64,000 bases of DNA. Source: Escarpia spicata. Lineage: Eukaryota > Annelida > Polychaeta > Sabellida > Siboglinidae. Below are positions 1 through 12,775 of this stretch, one piece after another (positions within the stretch are counted from its first letter, which is position 1; each line of letters starts with the position of its first letter). The notes beneath the pieces were generated by a model. The model did not search any database and had not been told where the DNA came from. It was given only the letters and a program-made list of their open reading frames with translations. Made by a program: the position numbers and the translations under genes. The stretch is taken from the NCBI GenBank assembly GCA_963995525.1, contig OZ023206.1, positions 44,319,018-44,383,017 of the forward strand, in the 5' to 3' direction.

Positions 1-2690
1 TCACATCCACATCCACAGATTAAAGAATCTATTCAGGCTGATGAAATAAAATTAGAAAGAGAAGCAGATTGCGAAGAAGCTGTTTGGTGTAACATAGTTA
101 CAGGAAACTCAACGTTAACAGTTGGGTTAGTTTATCGAAGTCCAAAGATAAGCATAGAAGAGAATGAACAAATACAAAACGCTATAAGGGAAGTAAGCAA
201 ACGTGACTGTATTATTATGGGGGATTTTAACCACGGGCATATACAATGGAAATCTGTACAGAATATGGGGAGTGAGGACCACAAGTTTTTAGTTTTAGTT
301 CAAGATACATTCCTTTCTCAACATGTGCTAGAACAAACCAGGGGTGAGAATGTGTTAGACGTAGTTTTGTCCTAACAGAATGAATTAGTTGACAATGTCA
401 AGATATGTGAGCCACTGGGGAGTAGCGATCACAACCAGATACACTTTACCATCAAAGTAAAATCGGAAAGGAATAATATAAAGCAGTATAGGAGAAATTT
501 CCACAAAGGAAGGTATAAGGACATGAGGAAATATTTAGCAAAGATAGACTGGAATAAGACACTGAAAAATAAGACGGCAACAGAATTCTGGAATATATTA
601 AAGAGTGAAATTAAGAGCATAGTCGATAAATTTGTACCCTTCAAAAAACAAGGATAACATTCCAAAAAGAAACACTTATCGAAAGAAGCCATTAGAAAAA
701 TTAAGTATAAAAAATGATGTGGAAGTCATATAGATGTACTGGAAATGATGAAGACTACAACAGTTATAAAGAAGCACTTAACCAAGCTACAGCTGAAATT
801 AGAAATTCAAAGAGAAGCTATGAACAACAATTAGCTAGTAATATAAAACATGACAGCAAGAGTTTTGTATGTGTATGTTCGAAGCAAACAGAAAGTTCAA
901 GATAAGGTCGGTCCTCTGGAAGATAGTGCTGGAAATATAATATCAGAGGTTTTCTTCATGGCAGAAGACCTGAATGAGTACATTAGTTCAGTGTTTACAA
1001 GGGAAGAAATTAGTTCACTGCCAGTACCAGAGGCTAAGATCAAGGGGGCAGACTCAGACTATTTAGGACAATTAATTGTAACCCCGGAAATGGTAGCTAA
1101 GAAAATAAGCGTTATGAAGGATAATAAATAACCTGGAGTGGATGGTATTCCACCCAAACTACTATTGGAAATTGTAGAACAAATTAGCATACCGCTTGCA
1201 ACATTCATTAAGTTGTGATTATAAGTGGGAGGGGGTCCTTTAGAATGGAAAGAAGCAAACATTATATCGTTATTCAAAAAAGGTTCGAGAAACAAATCAG
1301 AGAACTATAGACCAGTGAGTTTAACATCAGTGATTTCTAAATTATTAGAAAGACTAATTAAAGATCACATGGTAGATTTTCTTGTTAAACAAAACTTGAT
1401 AAACCCATCTTAACATGGTATTTTTAAAGTGAGGTCATGCTTAACAAATATGTTATGTTTTTGGAAGACATCACTAAGTGGGAAGATGAGGGATCACCAG
1501 TAGATATCGTCTACTTAGATTTTCAAAAAACTTTCAACAAAATACCACATCAAAGATTACTGCTTAAACTAAATCCCCATGGCATAGGAAATGATATAAT
1601 AAACTGGATAGAACAATGGCTGATTGACAGAAGACAACGGGTAGTAGTTGAAGGGGTGGCTTCAAACTGGAAATCGGTATTGAGTGGGGTACCACAGGGA
1701 TCAATATTAGGACCTATATTATTCGTAATATATATCAACGATTTGGATGATGAAATAACAAGCAAGGTGTTGAAATTTGCGGATGATACAAAAGTGTTTA
1801 GAAGGATTAAAAGTGATGGAGATAGACAACATTTACAAGATGATCTTGACAGGTTGATCAAATGGTCTGAAAAGTGGCAAATGCTGTTCAATTTTGGGAA
1901 ATGTAAATGCCTCCACACAGGACATGGGAACGAAGAGGTAGAGTATACACTGGGGGGTACTGTACTAAGTACTACTTTAAAAGAAAAGGACTTAGGGTTA
2001 ACCATTAGTGCTGATTTGAAGGTTTCAGAGCAGTGCGGAATTGCAACTTCAAAGGGAAATCAAATCCTTGGATTAATTAGGCGAAACATAACGTATAAGG
2101 AAGAAAGAGCTAATAATACATCTGTACAAAACAATAGTTAGGCCTCATTTAGAATATTGTATTCAAGCGTGGAGGCCATATCGCAGGAAGGACATAGCTA
2201 TGCTAGAAAGAGTGCAGAGGAGAGCAACTAAAATGATACAAAAACTGAGGGATCTTAGTTACGAAATACGCCTAAAAAAATGCGTTTTAACAACACTAGA
2301 GACCAGGAGATTGAGAGGAGATCAGATAGAAGTGTTTAAAATATTGAAGGGTTATGAAAATATTGATAGAAATATTTTTGTTTCAGTTAAGAAAGATAGA
2401 AGGACTAGAGGAAATAAACTTACATTAGCAAAGGAGCAGTGTAGATTAGATATAAGAAAGTTCACATTCTCACAAAGGACTCTAAATGAATGGAACAGAT
2501 TATCTGCTGATTGTGTGGGCGCTAGTAGCGTGAATATGTTTAAAAATAAAATCGACACATACCTCAGAGGCTGGATACACATAGATAAAAGGGTTGGACT
2601 CTCGATAAGCCAAAGGGCTTCCTTGTCCACCTGCCACCTAGAGTAAATTCTCTGGGTGGTAATCTGGTTAAATCTTGTTAAATCCTTTAA
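1..2690 (+). pseudogene. CR1-like non-LTR retrotransposon copy, left palindrome arm (dead)
   Basis: Translated pieces on the plus strand read, in order: an endonuclease segment (about 1-650, with GDFNHGHIQW and a GSSDHNQI motif), a linker (about 700-1,130), and a reverse transcriptase (about 1,130-2,140). The RT contains NYRPVSL, VDIVYLDFQKTF, GVPQGSILGPILF and FADDTKVF. The C-terminal RT/connection region follows (2,200-2,646, RLRGDQIEVFKIL). The 3' end is a short TTAAATC-type repeat near 2,665-2,690, as in CR1 elements. Several in-frame stops and frame changes (for example near 375, 655, 1,130, 1,217 and 1,413) make it non-functional. The catalytic FADD motif is intact. The 5' end lies outside the window or is truncated. 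Confidence 0.85.
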
Positions 2691-4090
2691 CATCGCCTTC
2701 CAGGTGGGTCGGTCAACGGCCAGCTGCGTGGCCACCTCAAGCGTGAGGCCCAGGCCATCCAAATCGTGCTTAACACAGTCGATCCATCGACGGCGAGGGC
2801 GCCGTTTCCAGTCGGTGTTTTGTTGGTGGAATTGAGTATAATAAAGCGGCAGGGTAGTTTGGGGCCATACGTTGCAGATGGCCGAACCATCGAAGGCGTC
2901 GCTGTGTGATGAGTATTGATGTATGCTTCTGACCGGTACGTTCCATTATCGTATTATTGCTGATGTAATTGAATCACTTTATGTTCTCGAGGCGTCGGAG
3001 GCTCTTCAAGACGAAAGCATCGATTTTCTTGGGCTGTTGAATGGTCAGTTGCCAGGGCTCAGAGGCATATGGAAGGATGGAAATGACGAGAGCATTGGAA
3101 ATGTTTAGCTTGGTACCTCGCGAGATGGAACGTCTGCTCTACAGAGCAGTTGACAGTCATTTCATTGCACCCACTGCTTTGCCTATTCTAACTGCGACCT
3201 CTTGGTCGACAGAGCCATCAGCAGATATGATGGAACCCATGTAAGTAGACTCATCCACAAAGTCGATGGTTTCGCCATTGATGGTGATGGGGTTGAGTAA
3301 ATCGATGTCTGCGCATATTGCCATCGCTTTCGTTTTGGCCCAGCCGATAGAAATGCCAACAACACTGGTTTTAGAGCAGGGTTCTTTGAGGACGAGGTCA
3401 GCACGAGATGTGCAGAAGATGGCAATGTCATCTGCATAATCCAGGTCTGTCACGACAGTGTCTCCAAGTCTAATGCCGACGGAAGAACAGGCATTTCTAT
3501 CAAGTTGTACCATGATATGGTCAATGTTGAGATTGAACAGGTCAGGGGCTACCACACAGCCTTGACGTAAATGGAGCCAATGGAGAAAAGATACGAGGAA
3601 TCATTACCGATGCGGATACAACTCTCACTGTCGCTGTACAGTAGCTTTAACAATCGGCATAACTTTGGGGGCAGGCCAATGTTTTGAAGGAGCAACCAGA
3701 GGCTCTTGCGGTCAATACTATCAAAAGCAGCAAAAGCAATCAAGATGTTTTATTGAAATTAATTTAACTTTTCGATAATCTGGCGTACAGAGAATATCTG
3801 ATCAACCGTGGAACGGCCCGGAACGAAACCAGCCTGTTGGACTCTTCTTGTTAACCTAATAACGTCAATTTAACGATATAGCAAGATGAGTACGAAAAGT
3901 TTACCAGGTATCGATAGAAATATCATTCCTCTGTGATTGCTGCATACCAGGCGGTCGCCCTTGTGTTTCCAGAATGGCAGGATGATACCACGTCTCCAAT
4001 CAGTAGGGATTTCTTCGTTTACCCAAACACAGTTTATGATATTTTGAAGCCACAAAATCATAGAGGGTCCGCCTGAGTTGAGCATTTCAC
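2691..4090 (-). pseudogene. RTE-like non-LTR retrotransposon relic, left arm
   Basis: Read on the minus strand from 4,085 down to about 2,700. It gives an RT finger/palm start (WRRGIILPFWKHKGDR, then NHRGM), a segment with FDSIDRKSLW, the catalytic LDYADDIAIF motif in the 3,555-3,157 frame, a thumb-like segment (ESTYMGSIISADGS), and a C-terminal RRLRWFGHLQRM-type motif near 2,900. Frames change several times, so it is dead. The motif set fits RTE-type or related LINEs, but the clade is an inference. It lies tail to tail with the CR1-like copy, separated by only a few tens of bases, an arrangement preserved in the other arm. Confidence 0.7.
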
Positions 4091-4680
4091 CGGTGACAAA
4101 AGTAATATAGGTGGACCAGCGCGGGCAGTTGTATTAACAATGGTGGAAGCCTTTGTTAAGAGATAGGGATTTTGCACCAGACCGCGCATTTTCTACGCTT
4201 ATGATTTATGCAAATTAGGTCTTTTAGAGCGGTCTGGTGCAAGTGCAAATGACCAATCACGAGCGAGCTGAGCATTGTGGGCGTGGCTAGTTATGCAAAT
4301 GAGCTTGGAAAAGTATTTCCGGTCCTATGTTAAAGGATAGGGATTTTCGTTCAGACTGCTCCCATGTTAAAGGATAAGGATTTTTATCGTAAAGGTATCT
4401 GACCACTTTTTTTTTAAATTGTTATCCCATGTTAAAGGATAGGCCATTTTAACCCCATGTTAAAGGATAGGGACTTTTCACCATGTTAAAGCATAGGGCA
4501 TTTTCACCATGTTAAAGCATAGGAGCTATCATGGTAAAGGTACGCGACCACTTTTTTATATATATTTTTATCCCATGTTAAAGCATAGGGCATTTTCACC
4601 ATGTTAAAGCATAGGAGCTATTATTGTAAAGGTACGCGACCACTTTTTGAATAAAATATACCGAACAGTATTTGAATATG
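4091..4680. repeat. Short-motif repeat block with inverted repeat and octamer-like sites
   Basis: A motif close to ccatgttaaaggatagg recurs about eight times between 4,325 and 4,620, interleaved with a 'ttgtaaaggtacgcgaccac' type unit. At 4,172-4,185 and 4,229-4,242 there is a perfect 14-bp inverted repeat (ttgcaccagaccgc / gcggtctggtgcaa). ATGCAAAT octamers occur near 4,208 and 4,294, with a CCAAT box and a GGGCGTGGC box between them. The mirrored arm (12,300-12,720) keeps most of these. This is not coding and its function is unknown. Confidence 0.5.
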
Positions 4681-6285
4681 TCACACACGAGATTGCTTGG
4701 TCCGTAGGCCGAGGCTCCGCCAAGGGATCGAGCCCTTATTTGGTTAACGATGACATGTCAAAAATGTGGTGTTATAATAAGGCGTAATTTATAACAAAAG
4801 GATTATAAATTCAGCGGAGACCGTTTTGTCTGAAATAATGTATACGAAATGTAGACTACATATAGGACCATGTTATATCACAACCTATAGCCTCGTTTTT
4901 TTTCGAACAGAGCGACCATTTTGGAATTAGACCTTTGGTATCTCTTATAAAACCCGTACTCAAGGCGAGTCTGGAATGTTTGTTTGTTGTGAGTGCGAGC
5001 ACGCGCACTCTGTATAAAATCGTCAAACGGCCACGCGCCGTAATTTTGTACGCAAGGTTGACTTAGTTAAACAGATAGTTCTTTGGTTAGCCATTGTTTT
5101 GTGTTTTCGTGCTTGAATATAATCTCATCATTTGATGTTATGGGCAGTGACGTTATAGCGAGTGAACAATTACCCTGTTAACTGGTATGAACTGGTATGA
5201 ACTCGTAATGGCTGCTCTGTGACTGTGTGTTGGAAGAACATTCAGCTGTGTGTTGGAAGAACTATTCAGCCCGTAATCAAACATACGAGATACCAGTATT
5301 TGTCATACGAGATTAGTACTTACCAGCGGACACAGTTGATATACCTGTTTGTACACTGTTTTGAAGGGATATTACCTGTTCAAGTCTCATCTATTTAAAT
5401 AAACACGCTATGTGCGATGCGTAATGTCGACTCGATGGCCTTGACACCAAAGACCGTATATCAATACAAGACGGTGCAGCGCTCGCTATCTACATTGTCC
5501 GAGGAAAGTGAAGGGTTATGATAGAACATTACAGGCACATAATAACCTCCCAGATAAGATGTACCAGTATTTATATAATTTACCGTATTAACGATCAAGT
5601 GTATAAATGCCCATTATAACGACTATACTGTAGTGTTTAAAGTTATGCTTCTTTGGTAAAACCGTAAAACACCTAACCAGGTGTCCGTATGGGTAGTGAT
5701 ACAATTCGTGTCTCTTACAAAACTAGTACTCGAGACGTGTATGGACATGTTTGTTTGTTGCGGGCGTGAGCGTGTGCACCCTGTATGACATTATTAAACT
5801 ATACATTGCTACGTATAGTAATTGTGTGTGCGAGGTGAGTTGGTTATACAGGTAGTGCTTTGGTTAGCCATAGTTTAGAACTTGTGCACTTGAACATAAA
5901 TCCAGCATGTGGCGTTATGGTCAGTGACGTGGTGTTAGAGCGAATAAAAAATTCCCCTGTAAAATGTCATTCTAGAAGTTTGTATTATCATGTAGCGCTT
6001 TTTGGTTAGCCATTGTTTTGAGCTTTCGCAGGTTCTGGTAGTTATGGAGCGTGACATGTAAATACGTTTGTGTTGTAATAAACTGTGCAAACCTCATTTT
6101 GTGTCTTTTTCATAGTGTAATGCAAAGCATACGTTGGGAACCTTACTCATTACTAAGGTAATTGATTTGCGTAAAACAAGTTCGTGTACGATATGCAAGA
6201 CACACGAACAGTACCATAAATCAACCTTAACCAAACTAAGACGACTACGGAACTAGTACGTTGTATGAATTGAACTCAGACTAAC
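4681..6285. other. Non-coding arm sequence with diverged internal duplications
   Basis: No supported gene. A segment at about 4,940-5,180 (from 'tctcttataaaacccgtact' to the ttaccctgt stretch) recurs in diverged form at about 5,705-5,965, roughly 760 bp later. Part of it recurs a third time at 5,985-6,065 (the 'tttggttagccattgttttg' segment). Each unit carries the TTTGGTTAGCCAT motif. All of it is mirrored at 10,640-12,290. Confidence 0.6.
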
Positions 6286-6805
6286 TCGTTGTACAAACGA
6301 AACACAAACTTAGCCGAACACGCTGTACGAAATGAACTCAGACCAATTATTTGTACAAACGAAACACAAACTTACCGAACACGTGACACGAATTGAACTC
6401 AGACCAACTAGTTGTACAAACGAAACACGATGCTTTGACCAACACGCCGCACGCATAGAACTCAGACCAACTAGTTGTACAAATGAAACACGATGGATTG
6501 ACCAACACGCCGCACGAATCGAACTCAGACCACCTAGTTATACAAACGAAAAACAAACTTAGCTGAACACGTGACACGAATTGAACTTAGATCAACTAGT
6601 TGGACAAACGAAACACTATAGTTTGACAAACACGCTGCACGAATTGAACTATAGATAAACTTAGCCGAACACGTGACACGAATTGAACTCAGACCAACTA
6701 GTCAGACAAACGAAACACTATAGTTTGACCAACACGCAGAACGAATCGAACTCAGACCAACTAGTTGTGCAAACGAAACACTGAACTTAGCCCAACAGGT
6801 CGGAC
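6286..6805. repeat. Minisatellite, ~57-63-bp unit, left arm
   Basis: Tandem units built on gaactcagaccaactagt, followed by tgtacaaacgaaacac, then a variable spacer and gaccaacacgc or agccgaacacg. Unit length is about 63 bp with shorter ~57-bp variants. Open frames of 76-87 codons here exist because the unit is close to a multiple of three; both strands are open, so coding is not supported. About eight units on the left and more on the right. Confidence 0.8.
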
Positions 6806-6819
6806 AAATAGACGGTTTA

Positions 6820-7195
6820 CAGTGTGAGATTCCATCAAAAAGATGGAATTTCATGCAATTCGACGTGTTACAGCTTGAGATTCCATCAAAAAGATGGAAT
6901 TTCAGGCAATTCGACGGGTTACAACGTGAGACTCCATCAAAAAGATGGAATTTCATGCAATTCGACGTGTTACAGCTTGAGATTACATCAAAAAGATGGA
7001 ATTTCAGGCAATTAGACGGGTTACAGCGTGAGATTCCATCAAAAAGATGGAATTTCAGGCAATTCGACGTGTTACAGCTTGAGATTACATCAAAAAGATG
7101 GAATTTCAGGCAATTAGACGGGTTACAGCGTGAGATTCCATCAAAAAGATGGAATTTCAGGCAATTCGACGTGTTATCGCGTGAGATTCCATTTT
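6820..7195. repeat. Minisatellite, 51-bp unit with internal hairpin, left arm
   Basis: About seven units of 51 bp. Each contains attccatcaaaaagatggaat, an 8-bp inverted repeat with a 5-base loop, followed by caattcgacgtgttacag. Odd and even units alternate (cattacatc versus attccatc, aattagacggg versus aattcgacgtg), so the true repeat is partly a 102-bp dimer. The right arm has only about two units (9,478-9,605). Confidence 0.85.
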
Positions 7196-8043
7196 TTTAG
7201 TAGTAGTAGTCGTAGTAGTAGTAGCAGAGTAGTAGTCGTAGTACTAGTAGTAGTAGACGTAGTAGTAGTAGTAGTAGTACTACGTAGTAGTAGTAGTAGC
7301 AGAGTAGTAGTCGTAGTAGTAGTAGTAGTCGTAGTAGTAGTAGAAGCAGAGTAGAAGTCGTAGTACTACTAGTAGTAGTAGTAGTAATTGTAGCAGAGTA
7401 GTAGTCGTAGTAGTAAAAGCAGAGTAGAAGTCGTAGTACTAGTAGTAGTAGTAGTAGTAATTGTAGCAGAGTAGTAGTCGTAGTAGTAGTAGCAGAGTAA
7501 TTGTAGTAGAGTAGTAGCTGTGCTAGTAGTAGTCGTAGTAGTATTAGCAGAGTAGCAGTCGTAGTACTACTAGTAGTAGTATTAGTAGTAGTAGTAGCAG
7601 AGTAGTAGTCGTAGTATTAGTAGCAGAGTAGTAGTCGTAGTACCAGTAGTAGTCGTAGTAGTCGTAGTAGTATTACTAGCAGAGTAGTAGTCGTAGTACT
7701 GGTAGTAGTACTAGTAGTAGTAGTAGTAGTAGCAGAGTCGTAGTCATAGTAGTAGCAGAGTAGTAGTCGTAGTAGTAGTAGTCGTAGTAGTAGTAGTAGT
7801 AGCAGAGTAGTAGTCATAGTACTAGTAGTAGTACTAGCAGCAGAGTAGTAGTTGTAGTAGTAGTAGTAGTCTTAGTAGTAGCAGAGTAGTAGTCGTAGTA
7901 CTAGTAGTAGTACTAGCAGCGGAGTAGTAGTAGTAGTCGTTGTAATGGTAATAGTATTAGTAGTAGTTGTAGTAGTAGTAGTAGTAGTAGTAGTAGCAGC
8001 AGAGTAGTAGTCGTAGTAGTAGTCGTAGTAGTAGTAGTAATAG
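7196..8043. repeat. TAG/GTA trinucleotide tract, left arm
   Basis: A long run of gtagtagtag interrupted by regular variants (gcagagtagtagtcgtagta). The recurring 'agcagagtagtagtcgtag' phrase shows a higher-order unit superimposed on the triplet. All overlapping open frames are low-complexity poly-Val/Leu/Tyr/Thr readings and are not genes. Confidence 0.95.
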
Positions 8044-8183
8044 ACACACAACATACACAACATACACAACATACACAACAAACACAACACTCACAACACA
8101 CACACACAACACATGCACACACCAGACACTTAGATCAACGAGCGACATTATACTCACCCACTCACTCATTCCTCGTGTCTCTC
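8044..8183. repeat. CACAACATA-type short repeat and inner palindrome boundary
   Basis: Several acacaacat units (8,044-8,110) are followed by a short unique stretch containing cttagatcaac and gacattatactcacc. This is the innermost sequence mirrored on the right side (8,800-8,935) before the (GTGA)n axis. Confidence 0.85.
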
Positions 8184-8789
8184 AGAGTGAGTGAGTGAGT
8201 GAGTGAGTGAGTGAGTGAGTTAGTGATTGAGTGAGTGAGTGAGTGAGTGAGTGAGTGAGTGAGTGAGTGAGTGAGTGAGTGAGTGAGTGAGTGAGTGAGT
8301 GAGTGAGTGAGTGAGTGAGTGAGTGAGTGAGTGAGTGAGTGAGTGAGTGAGTGAGTGAGTGAGTGAGTGAGTGAGTGAGTGAGTGAGTGAGTGAGTGAGT
8401 GAGTGAGTGAGTGAGTGAGTGAGTGAGTGAGTGAGTGAGTGAGTGAGTGAGTGAGTGAGTGAGTGAGTGAGTGAGTGAGTGAGTGAGTGAGTGAGTGAGT
8501 GAGTGAGTGAGTGAGTGAGTGAGTGAGTGAGTGAGTGAGTGAGTGAGTGAGTGAGTGAGTGAGTGAGTGAGTGAGTGAGTGAGTGAGTGAGTGAGTGAGT
8601 GAGTGAGTGAGTGAGTGAGTGAGTGAGTGAGTGAGTGAGTGAGTGAGTGAGTGAGTGAGTGAGTGAGTGAGTGAGTGAGTGAGTGAGTGAGTGAGTGAGT
8701 GAGTGAGTGAGTGAGTGAGTGAGTGAGTGAGTGAGTGAGTGAGTGAGTGAGTGAGTGAGTGAGTGAGTGAGTGAGTGAGTGAGTGAGTG
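8184..8789. repeat. (GTGA)n microsatellite at the palindrome axis
   Basis: About 600 bp of almost perfect gtga tetranucleotide, roughly 150 copies. One clear interruption lies near 8,221-8,230 (ttagtgatt). It separates the two inverted arms and so forms the loop if the arms pair. Confidence 0.98.
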
Positions 8790-9475
8790 GATGAGTTTAA
8801 TGTCGCTAGTTGATCTAAGTGTTTGATGTGTGCGTGTGTTGTATGTGTGTTGTGAGTGTTGTGTATGTTGTGAGTGTTGTGTATGTTGTGTATGTTTTGT
8901 ATGTTGTGTATGTTGTGTATGTTGTGTGTCTATTGCTACTACTACTACTACTACTACAACGACTACTACTCTGCTGCTAGTACTACTACTACTACTACAA
9001 CAACTACTACTACTACTACCATTACAACGACTACAACTACTACTCTGCTGCTAGTACTACTACTAGTACTATGACTACTACTCTGCTACTACTATTACTA
9101 CTAAGACTACTACTACTACGACTACTTCTCTGCTACTACTTCTACTGCTACGACAACTATTACCTACTACTAGTACTACTACTTCTACGACTACTACTCT
9201 GCTACTAATACTACTACGACTAATACTACTAGTACTACGACTACTTCTCTGCTACTACTACTAATACTACTACTACTAGTACTACTAACAGTATTACGAC
9301 TACTACTCTGCTAGTACTACTACTACGACTACTACGACTACTACTGGTACTACGACTATTACTCTGCTACTACTACTACGACTACTACTCTGCAACTACT
9401 ACGACTACTACCCTGCTACTACTACTACTACTACTAATACTACTACTATTAATACTACTACTACTAATACTACGA
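8790..9475. repeat. Right-arm mirror of CACAACATA repeat and trinucleotide tract
   Basis: gttgtgtatgtt units (8,836-8,930) and then ctactactac triplets with ctctgctact phrases (8,936-9,475). These are the reverse complement of the left-arm blocks. The triplet tract is about 540 bp here against about 850 bp on the left, showing independent length change. Confidence 0.95.
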
Positions 9476-10640
9476 TGGAATATCACGCTGTAACACGTCG
9501 AATTGCATGAAATTCCATCTTTTTGATGGAATCTCACGCTGTAACCCTTCTAATTGCCTGAAATTCCATCTTTTTGATGGAATCTCACACTGTAACCCGT
9601 CTATTTGTCCGACCTGTTGGGCTAAGTTCAGTGTTTCGTTTGTACAACTAATTGGTCTGAGTTCGATTCGTTCTGCGTGTTGGTCATACTATAGTGTTTC
9701 GTTTGTCTGACTAGTTGGTCTGAGTTCAATTCGTGTCACGTGTTCGGCTAAGTTTATCTATAGTTCAATTCGTGCAGCGTGTTTGTCAAACTATAGTGTT
9801 TCGTTTGTCCAACTAGTTGATCTGAGTTCAATTCGAGTCACGTGTTCAGCTAAGTTTGTTTTTCGTTTGTACAACTAGTTGGTCTGAGTTCAATTCGTGC
9901 CGCGTGTTCGGCTAAGTTTTTGTTTCGTTTGTATAACTAGGTGGTCTGAGTTCGATTCGTGCGGCGTGTTGGTCAAAGCATCGTGTTTCGTTTGTACAAC
10001 TAGTTGGTCTGAGTTCGATTCGTGCGGCGTGTTGGTCAAAACATCGTGTTTCGTTTGTACAACTAGTTGGTCTGAGTTCGATTCGTTCAGCGTGTTGGTA
10101 AAACTCTAGTGTTTCTTTTGTTTGACTAGTTGGTCTGAGTTTAATTCGTGTCACGTGTTCGGCTAAGTTTATCAATAGTTCAATTCGTGCAGCGTGTTTG
10201 TTAAACTATAGTGTTTCGTCTGTACAACTAGTTGGTCTGAGTTCAATTCGTGCCGCGTTTTTGGCTAAGTTTGTGTTTCGTTTGTATAACTAGGTGGTCT
10301 GAGTTCGATTCGTGCAGCGGGTTGGTCAAAGCATCGTGTTTCGTGTGTACAACTAGTTGGTCTGAGTTCGGTTCGTGCGGCGTGTTGGTCAAAGCATCGT
10401 GTTTCTTTTTTACAACTAGTTGGTCTGAGTTCAATTCGTGTCACGTGTTCGGCTCAGTTTGTGTTTCGTTTGTACAACTAATTGGTCTGAGTTCGATTCG
10501 TGCCGCGTGTTGGTCAAAGCATCCTGTTTCGTTTGTACATCTAGTTGGTCTGAGTTCAATTCGTACAACGTGTTCGGCTAAGTTTGTGTTTCGTTTGTAC
10601 AACTAATTGGTCTGAGTTCAATTCATACAACGTACTAGTT
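9476..10640. repeat. Right-arm mirror of the 51-bp and ~63-bp minisatellites
   Basis: About two 51-bp units (9,478-9,605) are followed by about eighteen units of the 57-63-bp repeat (gtctgagttcaattcgtg / cgtttgtacaactagttgg). The array is longer than its left counterpart (about 1,030 bp against 520 bp). Open frames in it are by-products of the unit length. Confidence 0.85.
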
Positions 10641-12775
10641 CCGTAGTCGTCTTAGTTTGGTTAAGGTTGATCTATGGTACTGTTCGTGTGTCTTGCATAT
10701 CGTACACGAACTTGTTTTACGCAAATCAATGACCTTAGTATTGACAATACGGATAGTCTCTTTACTTGTGAAGTGTAAGACAATGAGTAAGGTTCCCAAC
10801 GTATGCTTTGCATTACACTATGAAAATGACACAAGATGAGGTTTGCACAGTTTATTACAACACAAACATATTTATATGTCACGCTCCATAACTACCAGAA
10901 CCTGCGAAAGCTCAAAACAATGGCTAACCAAAAAGCGCTACCTGTTCTTACAAACTTCTAGAATGACATTTTACAGGAGAATTTTGTATTCGCTGTAACA
11001 CCACGTCACTGACCATAACGCCACATGCTGGATTTATGTTCAAGTGCACAAGTTCTAAACTATGGCTAACCAAAGCACTACCTGTATAACCAACTCACCT
11101 CGCACACACAATTACTATACGTAGCAATGTATAGTTTAATAATGTCATACAGGGTGCACACGCTCACGCCCGCAACAAACAAACATGTCCAGACACGTCT
11201 CGAGTACTAGTTTTGTAAGAGACACGAATTGTATCACTACCCATACGGACACCTGGTTAGGTGTTTTACGACAGAAGCAAGTTTGAAAGGTTTTACCAAA
11301 GAAGCATAACTTTAAACACTACAGTATAGTCGTTATAATGGGCATTTATACACTTGATCGTTAATACGGTAAATTATATAAATACTGGTACATCTTATCT
11401 GGGAGGTTATTATGTGCCTGTACTGTTCTATCATAACCCTTCACTTTCCTCGGACAATGTAGATAGCGAGCGCTGCACCGTCTTGTATTGATATACGGTC
11501 TTTGGTGTCAAGGCCATCGAGTCGACATTACGCATCGCACATAGCGTGTTTATTTAAATAGATGAGACTTGAACAGGTAATATCCCTTCAAAACAGTGTA
11601 CAAACAGGTATATCAACTGTGTCCGCTGGTAAGTACTAATCTCGTATGACAAATACTGGTATCTCGTATGTTTGATTACGGGCTGAATAGTTCTTCCAAC
11701 ACACAGCTGAATGTTCTTCCAACACACAGTCACAGAGCAGCCATTACGAGTTCATACCAGTTCATACCAGTTAACAGGGTAATTGTTCACTCGCTATAAC
11801 GTCACTGCCCATAACATCAAATGATGATATTATATTCAAGCACGAAAACACAAAACAATGGCTAACCAAAGAACTATCTGTTTAACTAAGTCAACCATTG
11901 CGTACAAAATTACGGCGCGTGGCCGTTTGACGATTTTATACAGAGTGCGCGTGCTCGCACTCACAACAAACAAACATTCCAGACTCGCCTTGAGTACGGG
12001 TTTTATAAGAGATACCAAAGGTCTAATTCCAAAATGGTCGCTCTGTTCGAAAAAAACGAGGCTATAGGTTCTGATATAACATGGTCCTATATGTAGTCTA
12101 CATTTCGTATACATTATTTCAGACAAAACGGTCTCCGCTCAATTTATAATCCTTTTGTTATAAATTACGCCTTATTATAACACCACATTTTTGACATGTC
12201 ATCGTTAACCAAATAAGGGCTCGATCCCTTGGCGGAGCCTCGGCCTACGGACCAAGCAATCTCGTGTGTGACATATTCAAATACTGTTCGGTATATTTTA
12301 TTCAAAAAGTGGTCGCGTACCTTTACCATGATAGCTCCTATGCTTTAACATGGTGAAAATGCCCTATGCTTTAACATGGTGAAAAGTTCCTATCCTTTAA
12401 CATGGGGTTAAAATGGCCTATCCTTTAACATGGGATAAAAATAAATAAAAAAAAGTGGTCAGATACCTTTACGATAAAAATCCTTTTCCTTTAACATGGG
12501 AGCAGTCTGAACGAAAATCCCTATCCTTTAACATAGGACCGGAAATACTTTTCCAAGTTCATTTGCATAACTAGCCACGTCCACAATGCTCAGCTCGCTC
12601 GTGATTGGTCATTTGCACTTGCCCCAGACCGCGCAAAAAGAACTAATTTGCATAAATCATAAGCGTAGAAAATGCGCGGTCTGGTGCAAAATCTCTATCT
12701 CTTAACATAGGCTTCCACCATTGTTAATACAACTGCCCACGCTGGACCACCTATATTACTACTGTCACCGCTGAA
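10641..12775. other. Right-arm mirror of the non-coding block
   Basis: Reverse complement of 4,091-6,285 with scattered substitutions and small indels. For example, about 40 extra bases lie near 10,735-10,780, inside the otherwise matching stretch that corresponds to 6,120-6,180. A 96-codon frame on the minus strand at 11,836-12,126 is interrupted in the left arm copy, so I do not support it as a gene. The repeated ttaacatgg motifs are at 12,340-12,540. Confidence 0.7.

Noticed and set aside
6332..6577. Overlapping 76-codon frames on both strands
   Set aside because: By-products of the ~63-bp minisatellite; both strands are open over the same units.
7130..9074. Many short open frames in the trinucleotide and CACAACATA tracts
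   Set aside because: Low-complexity translations present on both strands, explained entirely by the simple repeats.
11836..12126. 96-codon minus-strand frame in the right palindrome arm
   Set aside because: The mirrored left-arm copy is interrupted and no family is recognised, so there is no sign of selection.
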